Assembly (NCBI GenBank): GCA_910586705.1
Contig: CAJUJK010000019.1
Span: 10,057 to 74,056 of the forward strand
DNA: 64,000 nt
Direction: 5' to 3'
Origin: an uncultured Lachnospiraceae bacterium
GTDB taxonomy: Bacteria; Bacillota; Clostridia; Lachnospirales; Lachnospiraceae
The translations under genes and the position numbers were made by a program. The notes below the pieces were generated by a model. It searched no databases, was not told the origin of the DNA, and saw only the letters and a program-made list of their open reading frames with translations. Below are positions 22,214 to 30,237 of this stretch, piece by piece; within the stretch, counting starts at the first letter, position 1, and each line of letters opens with the position of its first letter.

Positions 22214-24295
22214 ATGGCGAAATATCTGGTAATTGTGGAGTCACCGGCGAAGGTGAAAACCATCAAAAAATTTTTGGGCGCGAACTATGAAGTGGCGGCA
22301 AGTCAGGGGCATGTGCGGGATCTGCCCAGAAGCGTGCTCGGGATCGACGTGGACAACGACTTTGAGCCGAAATACATTACGATCCGGGGCAAGGGGGACA
22401 TTCTGGCGAATCTGCGCAAGGAAGTGAAGAAGGCGGAGAAAGTCTATCTGGCAACCGACCCGGACCGTGAGGGAGAAGCGATTTCATGGCATCTGTTATT
22501 TGCCCTGAAACTGGAAAATAAGAAGGTATACCGCATTACATTCAACGAGATTACAAAGACGGCGGTCAAAGAGTCCTTGAAGAATGCCAGAGAGATCAAT
22601 ATGGATCTGGTGGACGCGCAGCAGGCGAGAAGGTGCTTAGACCGCATGGTTGGTTATAAAATATCACCTGTTTTGTGGGCGAAGGTGAAGCGGGGGCTGT
22701 CCGCGGGGCGCGTGCAGTCGGTGGCGCTTCGGATTATCTGCGACAGGGAGGAGGAGATAGGCGCCTTTATCCCGGAGGAATACTGGACGCTGGACGCGCA
22801 GTTAAAAGTGGAGGGGGAGAGAAATCCCCTGACTGCGAAATATTACGGCACAAAGGCAGAGAAACACACGATTGCGTCCGCGCAGGAGATGGAGCAGATT
22901 AAAAAGGAACTGTCCGGCGCGGTTTACAAGGTGAGTTCCGTAAAGACCGGCGAGCGGATCAAGAAAGCGCCGCTTCCCTTCACGACATCCACACTCCAGC
23001 AGGAGGCGAGCAAGGTGTTAAATTTTTCCACCCAGAAGACCATGCGTCTGGCGCAGCAGCTCTACGAGGGCGTGGAGATCAAGGGAAACGGCACCACGGG
23101 TATCATCACGTATCTGCGTACCGATTCCACGAGAATATCCGACGAGGCGGAGGCGTCCGCCCGTGCCTATATCACGGAAAAGTATGGAGAGGAATACGCG
23201 GTGGCGGTAGAGCAGGAGAGAAAGTCTGACAAAAAGATTCAGGACGCCCACGAGGCGATCCGTCCCACAGATATCAGCAGACTACCGATTGATATCAAGG
23301 ATTCCCTTTCCAGAGACCAATTCAGGCTTTACCAGCTGATCTGGAAACGGTTTGCGGCGAGCCGGATGGCGGCGGCGCAGTACGAGACGACTTCCGTGAA
23401 GATCGACGCCGGGGAGCACCGCTTTACCGTGGCGGCGTCGAAGGTAAAATTTGACGGCTTTATGAGCGTCTACACGCAGGAGGAGGACAAAGAGGAGAGC
23501 AATACGCTGATCCGGGGCATCTCGGAGGACACGGAGCTTTCCCTGCTTTCTCTGGAAGAGAAGCAGCATTTCACCCAGCCTGCGCCCCATTATACGGAGG
23601 CGTCGCTTGTGCGCGCCATGGAGGAGCTGGGCATCGGCAGACCGAGTACCTACGCGCCCACCATCACGACGATACTGGCGAGGCGCTATATTGTGAAGGA
23701 AAATAAAAACCTCTATGTGACGGAGCTGGGCGAGGTGGTCAACAATATGATGAAGGACGCATTTCCCTCTATCGTGGACGTGAATTTCACAGCCACCATG
23801 GAGGCGCTTCTCGACGGCGTGGAGGAAGGCACCGTCAAGTGGAAAACGGTGGTGAAGAACTTCTACCCCGATCTGCAGGAGGCTGTGGAGAAGGCGGAGA
23901 AGGAGCTGGAGGAAGTGGAGATCGCGGACGAACTGTCCGACGAGTTCTGCGAACAGTGCGGCAGGCAGATGGTGATCAAGTACGGACCCCACGGCAGATT
24001 TCTGGCATGTCCCGGTTTCCCGGAGTGCAGGAACACGAAGCCCTATTTTGAGAAGATCGGTGTGGCGTGTCCGAAGTGCGGCAAAGATATCGTTCTGAAA
24101 AAGACGAAGAAAGGCAGGAAGTATTACGGCTGTATTGACAACCCGGACTGCGACTTTATGGTATGGCAGAAGCCGGTGAACGAAAAGTGCGACCGCTGCG
24201 GTTCCATCATGCTCCAGAAGGGCAGCAAGCTCGTCTGCTCCGACGAATCCTGCGGCTTTGTGAAAGATATGCCGAAGGAAAAGGCGGAGGTCTGA
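22214..24295 (+). CDS. topA: DNA topoisomerase I (type IA)
   Basis: The 693-residue enzyme relaxes negative supercoils. The TOPRIM domain is at residues 1 to about 115 (LVIVESPAKVKTIKKFLG and DPDREGEAISWH, giving the acidic metal-binding triad). The central domain contains LDRMVGYKISPVLW and AGRVQSVALRII. The catalytic tyrosine is Y300 in ITYLRTDSTRIS. GRPSTYAPTI lies further on. Residues about 576 to 690 hold three Cys4 zinc ribbons (CEQCGRQM, CPKCGKDI, CDRCGSIM). Length and order are standard for Firmicutes. It lies between dprA and codY as in Bacillus, but the usual trmFO-xerC-hslVU genes between topA and codY are absent. Confidence 0.98.
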   Translation: MAKYLVIVESPAKVKTIKKFLGANYEVAASQGHVRDLPRSVLGIDVDNDFEPKYITIRGKGDILANLRKEVKKAEKVYLATDPDREGEAISWHLLFALKLENKKVYRITFNEITKTAVKESLKNAREINMDLVDAQQARRCLDRMVGYKISPVLWAKVKRGLSAGRVQSVALRIICDREEEIGAFIPEEYWTLDAQLKVEGERNPLTAKYYGTKAEKHTIASAQEMEQIKKELSGAVYKVSSVKTGERIKKAPLPFTTSTLQQEASKVLNFSTQKTMRLAQQLYEGVEIKGNGTTGIITYLRTDSTRISDEAEASARAYITEKYGEEYAVAVEQERKSDKKIQDAHEAIRPTDISRLPIDIKDSLSRDQFRLYQLIWKRFAASRMAAAQYETTSVKIDAGEHRFTVAASKVKFDGFMSVYTQEEDKEESNTLIRGISEDTELSLLSLEEKQHFTQPAPHYTEASLVRAMEELGIGRPSTYAPTITTILARRYIVKENKNLYVTELGEVVNNMMKDAFPSIVDVNFTATMEALLDGVEEGTVKWKTVVKNFYPDLQEAVEKAEKELEEVEIADELSDEFCEQCGRQMVIKYGPHGRFLACPGFPECRNTKPYFEKIGVACPKCGKDIVLKKTKKGRKYYGCIDNPDCDFMVWQKPVNEKCDRCGSIMLQKGSKLVCSDESCGFVKDMPKEKAEV

Positions 24296-24369
24296 ACAGC
24301 AGGCTGTGGCAAGAAATTGGAATATTTAGTATAAATGGGATGAATTACGGATAAATTGCGCGCCGCACA

Positions 24370-24398
24370 TTGAAATTGTCAGAATAATGTGCTAAAAT
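24370..24398 (+). promoter_or_regulatory. codY promoter with CodY box between -35 and -10
   Basis: TTGAAA (24370-24375), 17 bases, TAAAAT (24393-24398). Within the spacer, AATTGTCAGAATAAT (24374-24388) matches the CodY consensus AATTTTCWGAAAATT at 12 of 15 positions. Binding there would block RNA polymerase, giving negative autoregulation. Confidence 0.65.
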
Positions 24399-24444
24399 TT
24401 GTATATTACAGACAAACCGGGTGCGGGGATTGCGAGGTATATAC

Positions 24445-25230
24445 ATGGGCAGCGTGCAATTATTAGATAAGACCAGAAAAATCGGGAAACTTTTACACAA
24501 TAACAATTCGGGCAAGGTAGTGTTTAACGATATCTGTGATGTGCTGAAGGAAATACTCGTCTCCAACGTGCTGGTTGTGAGCAGGAAAGGAAAGGTTCTG
24601 GGAATCGGGGATATGCCCACGGTGGAATCGATTACGGAACTGATCGTGGACCATGTGGGCGGGTTTATTGATCCAATGCTGAACGAGCGGCTTCTGGGGG
24701 TGCTTTCCACCAAGGAGAATGTCAATCTGGAGACGCTCGGGTTTGAGAGCCCGGGCATCCGGCGGTTTCAAGCGGTGATTGCGCCGATTGAGATATCCGG
24801 CGAAAGGCTGGGGACTCTCTTCCTTTATAAATGTGACGACCAGTATGACATAGATGACATTATTCTGTGCGAGTACGGCACCACGGTGGTAGGGCTGGAG
24901 ATGCTGCGCGCTGTCAGCGAGGAGAACGCGGAGGAAAACCGCAAGGTGGCGGTGGTGAAATCGGCGATCTCCACACTCTCCTTCTCGGAGATGGAGGCAA
25001 TCACCCACATTTTCGACGAGCTGGGCGGCATGGAGGGCATTCTGGTGGCGAGCAAGATTGCGGACAAGGTCGGAATCACCCGGTCGGTGATCGTAAACGC
25101 GCTCCGCAAATTCGAGAGTGCGGGCGTGATCGAGTCCCGTTCCTCGGGGATGAAGGGCACCTATATCAAGGTACTCAACGACGTGGTATTCGACGAAGTG
25201 GAAAAGTTAAAAGAGCAGGGAAGGTTTTAA
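24445..25230 (+). CDS. codY: GTP- and branched-chain amino acid-sensing repressor CodY
   Basis: ATG 24445 is chosen because CodY proteins start close to SVQLLDKTRKI; it has GCGAGG upstream and gives 261 residues. The N-terminal GAF domain (residues about 1 to 155) senses isoleucine/valine and GTP. A linker helix precedes the C-terminal winged helix-turn-helix with SKIADKVGITRSVIVNALRK, which is nearly invariant in CodY. The length is standard. A CodY box in its own promoter suggests autorepression, and another weak box lies upstream of flgB. CodY therefore sits next to a major motility target, as in Bacillus subtilis. Confidence 0.98.
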   Translation: MGSVQLLDKTRKIGKLLHNNNSGKVVFNDICDVLKEILVSNVLVVSRKGKVLGIGDMPTVESITELIVDHVGGFIDPMLNERLLGVLSTKENVNLETLGFESPGIRRFQAVIAPIEISGERLGTLFLYKCDDQYDIDDIILCEYGTTVVGLEMLRAVSEENAEENRKVAVVKSAISTLSFSEMEAITHIFDELGGMEGILVASKIADKVGITRSVIVNALRKFESAGVIESRSSGMKGTYIKVLNDVVFDEVEKLKEQGRF

Positions 25231-25259
25231 ACAGTTGGGTGTTTAGAAATAACTGGCAG

Positions 25260-25306
25260 AAGGATCTGCGAAAAGCGCCGATTTTGCGCGCCGCGGATCC
25301 TTTTTT
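25260..25306 (+). terminator. Rho-independent terminator after codY
   Basis: AAGGATCTGCG (25260-25270) pairs over 11 positions (one G-U) with CGCGGATCCTT (25292-25302), with extra GCGC pairing inside the loop, followed by TTTTTT (25301-25306). Confidence 0.9.
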
Positions 25307-25324
25307 GCCGTTTTGCGGGGACAC

Positions 25325-25379
25325 TAATTTGTGAAAATCAATCGAAAAACCTTGTAATTTTTTATAATTTATTTATAAT
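25325..25379 (+). promoter_or_regulatory. Promoter of the fla/che operon with weak CodY-box match
   Basis: TTGTAA (25352-25357), 16 bases, TATAAT (25374-25379) give a good sigma-A promoter; another TATAAT lies at 25363. Upstream, TAATTTGTGAAAATC (25325-25339) matches the CodY consensus at 11 of 15 positions, a weak score. In Bacillus subtilis the equivalent promoter is CodY-repressed. The whole region is AT-rich, so chance matches are easy. Confidence 0.6.
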
Positions 25380-25416
25380 GATATATGGATTCTATTAACG
25401 TGGAAGGAGTATGACT

Positions 25417-25815
25417 ATGAGCTCATTGATGAATACGAATGCGTTTGATTATGTGAATGTGCTGGATAAGGCGCTGGACGCGTCTGCGCTCAGACATGAG
25501 GCGATTTCCAATAACCTTGCAAATGCGGACACACCGAATTACAAGAGGGAAGATGTGAATTTTGAGGTACAGCTTGCGAAGGCTCTGCGTCATTCACGGT
25601 ATAAGTCCATGGATGCGAAGGTGGCGGATCTGAAGATGAGCCGTCTGAATCCGATTGCCTACAAGGACTATGCCGGCTTTTCCTACCGCATAGACGGCAA
25701 TAACGTGGATCCCGACACAGAGGGCGTGTATCTGGCGAAAAACCAGATCGTCTATCAGGGTCTGGAGCAGAGCGTGGCGCAGGAATTTAAGAATTTACAG
25801 GCTGTGATGAAATAA
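25417..25815 (+). CDS. flgB: Flagellar proximal rod protein FlgB
   Basis: ATG 25417 is preferred to ATG 25411 because GGAAGGAG ends 7 bases before it; the product has 132 residues. It carries the rod protein signature LRHEAISNNLANADTPNYKR near residues 27 to 46 and a C-terminal helix that packs in the rod (EQSVAQEFKNLQAVMK). FlgB joins the MS ring and FliE to the rod. It is the first gene of the fla/che operon, with the promoter about 40 bases upstream. Confidence 0.97.
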   Translation: MSSLMNTNAFDYVNVLDKALDASALRHEAISNNLANADTPNYKREDVNFEVQLAKALRHSRYKSMDAKVADLKMSRLNPIAYKDYAGFSYRIDGNNVDPDTEGVYLAKNQIVYQGLEQSVAQEFKNLQAVMK

Positions 25816-25833
25816 TAAATAGGAGGAATTGCT

Positions 25834-26280
25834 ATGGCTTTATTTACATCGTTTGACATCAATGCCACCGGTATGACCGCGGAACGTTTCCGTATGGATA
25901 CGATTTCCCAGAATGTGGCAAATGCAAATACGACGAGGACGGAGGACGGCACGCCCTACCGCAGAAAGATCGTGGTGTTCAAGGAGAAAAATTCCCCGAC
26001 GCACTTCCATCAGATCCTTATGAAGGAGCACGAGCGCTTCGCGGGCAACGGTGTGAAGGTGACCGGCGTTTACGAGGATACGAAGACAGAGGGAAATATG
26101 GTTTACGACCCTTCCCATCCCGATGCGGATGAAAACGGTTATGTGATGTACCCGAATGTGAATATTATTACAGAGTTTACAAACCTGATCGACGCGTCGC
26201 GCGCTTATCAGGCGAATGGTACTGCCTTTGAAGCCAGCAAGAAAATAGCTACCATGGGGCTTAATATTCTGAACGGCTGA
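25834..26280 (+). CDS. flgC: Flagellar proximal rod protein FlgC
   Basis: The 148-residue protein has the rod/hook N-terminal motif (GMTAERFRMDTISQNVANAN) and the C-terminal motif PNVNIITEFTNLIDASRAYQ followed by ASKKIATMGLNILNG. Both flank a small exposed domain. FlgC forms part of the proximal rod with FlgB and FlgF. AGGAGG precedes ATG 25834, 18 bases after flgB. Confidence 0.97.
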   Translation: MALFTSFDINATGMTAERFRMDTISQNVANANTTRTEDGTPYRRKIVVFKEKNSPTHFHQILMKEHERFAGNGVKVTGVYEDTKTEGNMVYDPSHPDADENGYVMYPNVNIITEFTNLIDASRAYQANGTAFEASKKIATMGLNILNG

Positions 26281-26338
26281 TAAATATCTGATTTAAATGT
26301 GCTTAGAAATAAACCGGGGAATGTTGGAGGAAGCGGAT

Positions 26339-26665
26339 ATGGCTTTGGATATCACAGAATTATATAATGTCACTTCAGGTGTGGTGCGGGATGCGGCTAA
26401 GGCGGCGCCTACCACGCGCATTGATGACTATAAGGAAAACGGCTTCGATGCGATGTTACATACTGCGATCGACAATCTGAATACGACGAACAACTATCTG
26501 TCGAAGGCGGAGGACGAGGAGATCAAATGGGCGCTGGGCGAGACGGAAAATCCCCATGACCTTACGATCGCCCTGCAGAAAGCGTCTACGGCATTGCAGT
26601 ACACGGTGGCGATCAGGGACAAACTTTTGGAGGCCTACAAAGAACTGATCCAGATGCAGGTTTAA
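26339..26665 (+). CDS. fliE: Flagellar hook-basal body protein FliE
   Basis: ATG 26339 with GGAGGAAGC upstream gives 108 residues, the normal FliE size; the frame extends further left without a good site. The C-terminal half carries the diagnostic segment ENPHDLTIALQKASTALQYT and VAIRDKLLEAYKELIQMQV. FliE links the MS ring (FliF) to the rod and is exported first by the type III system. It lies between flgC and fliF as in Bacillus. Confidence 0.96.
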   Translation: MALDITELYNVTSGVVRDAAKAAPTTRIDDYKENGFDAMLHTAIDNLNTTNNYLSKAEDEEIKWALGETENPHDLTIALQKASTALQYTVAIRDKLLEAYKELIQMQV

Positions 26666-26712
26666 TTCCACATAAATGTGTAAAAGGATAGGCTGAAGGA
26701 GAACGGATTGCT

Positions 26713-28317
26713 GTGGAAAAGATATTAGAGAAACTGAAGGAACTGGGAAATAAAATCATGGAGTGGTGGAACCGCTTCACGGCGAAGCAGAAGACTTTGA
26801 TCGTGTCTGTGGTTGCAGCGCTCATCATTGCCCTTGTCATTATCGTGACAAGTCTCACGAGACCGGAGTATGTACTGCTCAGGGAGTGCGAAACCACCAA
26901 AGAGGCATCGGAGGTGATAGACCTTCTGGAAGCCGAGGAGTACACGTATGAGATTACGGACGACGGGCTGACCATTACCATACTCGACGAACAGCTCGGG
27001 CAGGCGAACCTGCTTCTTGGCGCCAACAATATTCAGGCGGCGAGCTACGGGATCAATAACGTGACGGACGGCAGTTTCTCCACGACGGAGTCCGACAAGC
27101 AGAAGAAGTATGTGTACTATATGCAGAGACAGCTGGAGGACGACGTGCTCTCCGTGTTCCCGGCGATCAAGAGAGCGCGGGTGACGTTGAACATTCCCGA
27201 GAACGACGGCACGCTGATCGCGCAGGAAGAGGAGGCGAGCGCTTCCATCTATCTGGAGCTGAAGGACGAATTTTCGCAGGAGAGCGCGGCGTATCTGGCG
27301 CGCGCGATCGCGACCGGGCTTGGAAACGAGACCACCAACAATATTGTCATTCTGGATTCGGAAGGCAATATGCTCTTTACGGGGGATGAGAATTATTCTC
27401 CCTCCGGGCTGGCAAACGCCCATCTCTCCGTGAAGAACGAGGCGGAGAAAAATATGATAAACAACGTGCGCAGGGTACTGCTGGGCACGAACGAGTTTGA
27501 TAACGTGGAGGTATCGCCCAATCTGGTGCTGGATTTCTCCAACCAGAAGAGCACGGAGCATACATACACCCCGGCGGAGGGACAGACGCAGGGCGTACTG
27601 AGCCATGAGGACCTCTACGAAGAGGAGAACGTGAGTGACGTGGGCGGCGTGCCCGGCACGGACTCCAACGACGACGACACGACCTATGTCATTGAGGATA
27701 ATGCCAACTCCCGCTCCTCGAGGAGCGAGCAGTCGAGGGATTATCTGCCCAACGAGAAGATCACTACCATTGAGACACCTTCCGGCGTGATCAATTACGC
27801 CTCTTCGTCTCTGGCGGCTTCCCTGATCCAGTACAATGTGGTGCGGGAGGAGGATGTGGACGCGCAGGGGCTTCTGGACGGTGTGAGCTGGGAAGAATAT
27901 AAGCTGGCAAACAACGAGCGCACGCGGATTGAGCTGGATGAGGAATTTTATAACGCGGCTGCGAACGCGACGGGTATTCCGGTAGACAACATTACGCTGG
28001 TGGCATACAGCGAGAATCTTTTCTTTGATGCGGAAGGTTCTGCGATCACGGCGACGGATGTCCTGCAGATCCTGCTGATTATCGTGATTCTGGCGCTGCT
28101 TGCATTCGTGGTGCTGCGCAGCATGAAGAGCGAGAAACACGAGGAGGAAGAGGAAGAACTTACCGTGGAGACGCTGCTGCAGTCTGATGTGACGCTTGAG
28201 GAAATTTCCTCCGAGAATGAATCCGAGGAGAGACGGCTTGTCGGCAAATTTGTGGAAGAGAATCCGGAGGCGGCGGCGAACCTGCTGCGCAACTGGTTAA
28301 ATGAGGACTGGGGGTAG
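26713..28317 (+). CDS. fliF: Flagellar MS-ring protein FliF
   Basis: The start is GTG 26713 after AAGGAG; length is 534 residues. A first membrane segment (TLIVSVVAALIIALVIIVTS) lies near residue 30, followed by the ring-building motifs: ANLLLGANNIQAASYG, YYMQRQLEDDVLSVFPAIK and RARVTLNIPEND. The second TM is ILLIIVILALLAFVVL near residue 455. The C-terminal tail (ESEERRLVGKFVEENPEAAA, then LLRNWLNEDWG) is the FliG-binding motif. The periplasmic beta-collar region is acidic and Ser/Asp-rich. FliF is the base on which export gate and switch assemble. Confidence 0.98.
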   Translation: MEKILEKLKELGNKIMEWWNRFTAKQKTLIVSVVAALIIALVIIVTSLTRPEYVLLRECETTKEASEVIDLLEAEEYTYEITDDGLTITILDEQLGQANLLLGANNIQAASYGINNVTDGSFSTTESDKQKKYVYYMQRQLEDDVLSVFPAIKRARVTLNIPENDGTLIAQEEEASASIYLELKDEFSQESAAYLARAIATGLGNETTNNIVILDSEGNMLFTGDENYSPSGLANAHLSVKNEAEKNMINNVRRVLLGTNEFDNVEVSPNLVLDFSNQKSTEHTYTPAEGQTQGVLSHEDLYEEENVSDVGGVPGTDSNDDDTTYVIEDNANSRSSRSEQSRDYLPNEKITTIETPSGVINYASSSLAASLIQYNVVREEDVDAQGLLDGVSWEEYKLANNERTRIELDEEFYNAAANATGIPVDNITLVAYSENLFFDAEGSAITATDVLQILLIIVILALLAFVVLRSMKSEKHEEEEEELTVETLLQSDVTLEEISSENESEERRLVGKFVEENPEAAANLLRNWLNEDWG

Positions 28318-28322
28318 GATAA

Positions 28323-29342
28323 ATGGCAGCGTCATCAAAAGCGGAAGAAATCAACGGACTCCAGAAAGCGGCTATCTTGATGATTGCTCTTGGGCCGGAA
28401 AAGTCGGCGGCAATCTTTAAGCACCTCAAAGAAGACGAGGTGGAGGAACTGACGCTGGAGATTGCGAATACGAGGAGTATTACGCCGCAGGTCAAGGAGA
28501 GCGTGGTAAACGAGTTTTATCAGGTGTGTCTGGCGCAGCAGTATATCGCGGAGGGCGGTATCAACTACGCGAAGGAACTGCTGGAGAAATCTTTCGGTTC
28601 CGAGAAGGCGATGGACGTGATCGGCAAGCTGACGGCGTCCCTGCAGGTAAAGCCGTTCGAGTTCGTGAGAAAGGCGGACGCGGCGCAGCTCTTAAACTTT
28701 ATTCAGGACGAACACCCGCAGACCATCGCGCTCATTTTGTCCTATCTGGCGCCCGGGCAGGCGGCGATTATCGTCTCGGCGCTTCCGCCTGACAGACAGG
28801 CGGACGTGACCAAGCGTATCGCGGTGATGGACAGAACGAGCCCGGATGTAATCAAGGAGGTGGAGAAAGTTTTGGAGTCCAAACTGTCATCTCTGGTGAA
28901 TCAGGATTATACGATTATCGGCGGCGTGGACGCTGTCGTGGAAATTTTGAATACGGTAGACCGCGGTACAGAGAAACATATCATGGAGACATTGGAGATC
29001 GAGGAGCCGGAACTTGCGGACGAGATCAGAAAGAAGATGTTCGTGTTCGAGGATATCCTGCTTCTGGACGACCGTGCGATCCAGCGTGTGCTGCGTGACG
29101 TGGATAACTCTGATCTGGCGATCGCGCTGAAAGGTTCCAACGAAGAAGTGCAGAACGCAATCTTCAACAACCTCTCCAAGCGTCTGGCGGTTATGATCAA
29201 GGAGGATATGGAGTTCATGGGTCCCGTCCGTATGAAGGACGTGGAAGAAGCGCAGCAGAAGATTGTAAACATCATCCGGAAACTGGAGGATGCTGCGGAA
29301 ATTGTTATCTCCAGAGGCGGAGGTGACGAGATCATTGTTTAG
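28323..29342 (+). CDS. fliG: Flagellar motor switch protein FliG
   Basis: The 339-residue protein has all three FliG domains: N-terminal FliF-binding (LQKAAILMIALGPEKSAAIF), middle with the EHPQT motif (FIQDEHPQTIALILSYL), and C-terminal torque domain (LLLDDRAIQRVLRDVDNSDL, ALKGSNEEVQNAIFNNLSKR) with the charged helix residues that face MotA. It starts 5 bases after fliF and its end overlaps the preferred start of fliH, showing tight coupling. Confidence 0.99.
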   Translation: MAASSKAEEINGLQKAAILMIALGPEKSAAIFKHLKEDEVEELTLEIANTRSITPQVKESVVNEFYQVCLAQQYIAEGGINYAKELLEKSFGSEKAMDVIGKLTASLQVKPFEFVRKADAAQLLNFIQDEHPQTIALILSYLAPGQAAIIVSALPPDRQADVTKRIAVMDRTSPDVIKEVEKVLESKLSSLVNQDYTIIGGVDAVVEILNTVDRGTEKHIMETLEIEEPELADEIRKKMFVFEDILLLDDRAIQRVLRDVDNSDLAIALKGSNEEVQNAIFNNLSKRLAVMIKEDMEFMGPVRMKDVEEAQQKIVNIIRKLEDAAEIVISRGGGDEIIV

Positions 29343-30237
29343 GATGAAGCATAGAAACTTATACAAAGCCGGATGGGTCAGAGTGGACGGCGACGAAAAG
29401 TGCGTGATTGACAGCAATACGCTTGTGGCGGAGCGCATCGAGGAGTGGGAAAATGTCCGCCGCGCGAACGCGGCTGCGCTGCCCTCTTTTGAGGAGGACG
29501 GCGAAGAGGGAGAGCCGGAGTTTGTCAGCGGCATCGAGGGCGAGGAGCTTGACGCCCTCTTTGCGGACGGCGCGGAAGGCAGCAGCGTGATCAAGGCGGG
29601 AGACATGTCAGCGCCGGATTTTTCCGAGATGCGTGCCGAGGCGGAAGCGGAGGCGGAGCGCATCATAGCGGAGGCGAAGGCACAGGCTCTTGAGATTGCC
29701 GCGCAGGCAAGACACGATGCCGATATCGAGCGCACCAACGCCTTTGAGGAAGGCTCAAAGCAGGGCTACGACGAAGGCTATGCCAGAGGATATGCCGAGG
29801 CGGACGATATGAAGCGGGAGCTGTCCGAACGGAAAAGACAGCTGGAAGCGGAATATGACGAGATGCTGGAGGATCTGGAGCCGCGGTTCATCGAGACCAT
29901 CACGGATGTGTACAGTTATATTTTCGGTGTGGATCTGATGGATAACCGGGATATTCTTGTACATCTGATTGATTCTACCCTGCGGAAAGTGGAGAGCAGC
30001 AAAACCTTTATCGTGCACGTGTCGGCGGATGATTACCCCCATGTCAATATGCAGAAGCAGACTCTTGTGGAGGGCGCAGCTGCAGGCAGGGGCATCATTG
30101 AGATCATCGAGGACATTGCGCTTTCCAAGGGAGACTGCCTGATCGAGACGGACGGCGGTATTTTTGACTGCGGCGTAGGCACGCAGCTTGAGGAACTCAC
30201 AAAGAAATTACAAGTGTTATCCTATGAGAAGGTTTAA
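29335..30237 (+). CDS. fliH: Flagellar export ATPase regulator FliH
   Basis: TTG 29335 is used because GGAGGTG lies 9 bases upstream; ATG 29344 is the alternative and would have poor spacing. About 300 residues: an acidic N-terminal region (residues 30 to 110), a long charged coiled coil (EAEAEAERIIAEAKAQALEI and onward, including the GYDEGYARGYAEAD repeats that resemble GxxxG-type FliH repeats), and a C-terminal domain that binds FliI. FliH is the peripheral stalk of the export ATPase and links it to the C ring. It is acidic like most clostridial FliH. Confidence 0.92.
   Translation: MFRMKHRNLYKAGWVRVDGDEKCVIDSNTLVAERIEEWENVRRANAAALPSFEEDGEEGEPEFVSGIEGEELDALFADGAEGSSVIKAGDMSAPDFSEMRAEAEAEAERIIAEAKAQALEIAAQARHDADIERTNAFEEGSKQGYDEGYARGYAEADDMKRELSERKRQLEAEYDEMLEDLEPRFIETITDVYSYIFGVDLMDNRDILVHLIDSTLRKVESSKTFIVHVSADDYPHVNMQKQTLVEGAAAGRGIIEIIEDIALSKGDCLIETDGGIFDCGVGTQLEELTKKLQVLSYEKV

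Noticed and set aside
26725..28140. Long minus-strand frame opposite fliF
   Set aside because: It is a shadow of a well-supported conserved gene, caused by GC-rich codon structure, with no ribosome binding site or recognisable domain.
29718..29725. GCCGATAT inside fliH as a sigma-D promoter
   Set aside because: No TAAA-like -35 is found at the right distance, and it lies within conserved coding sequence; likely chance.
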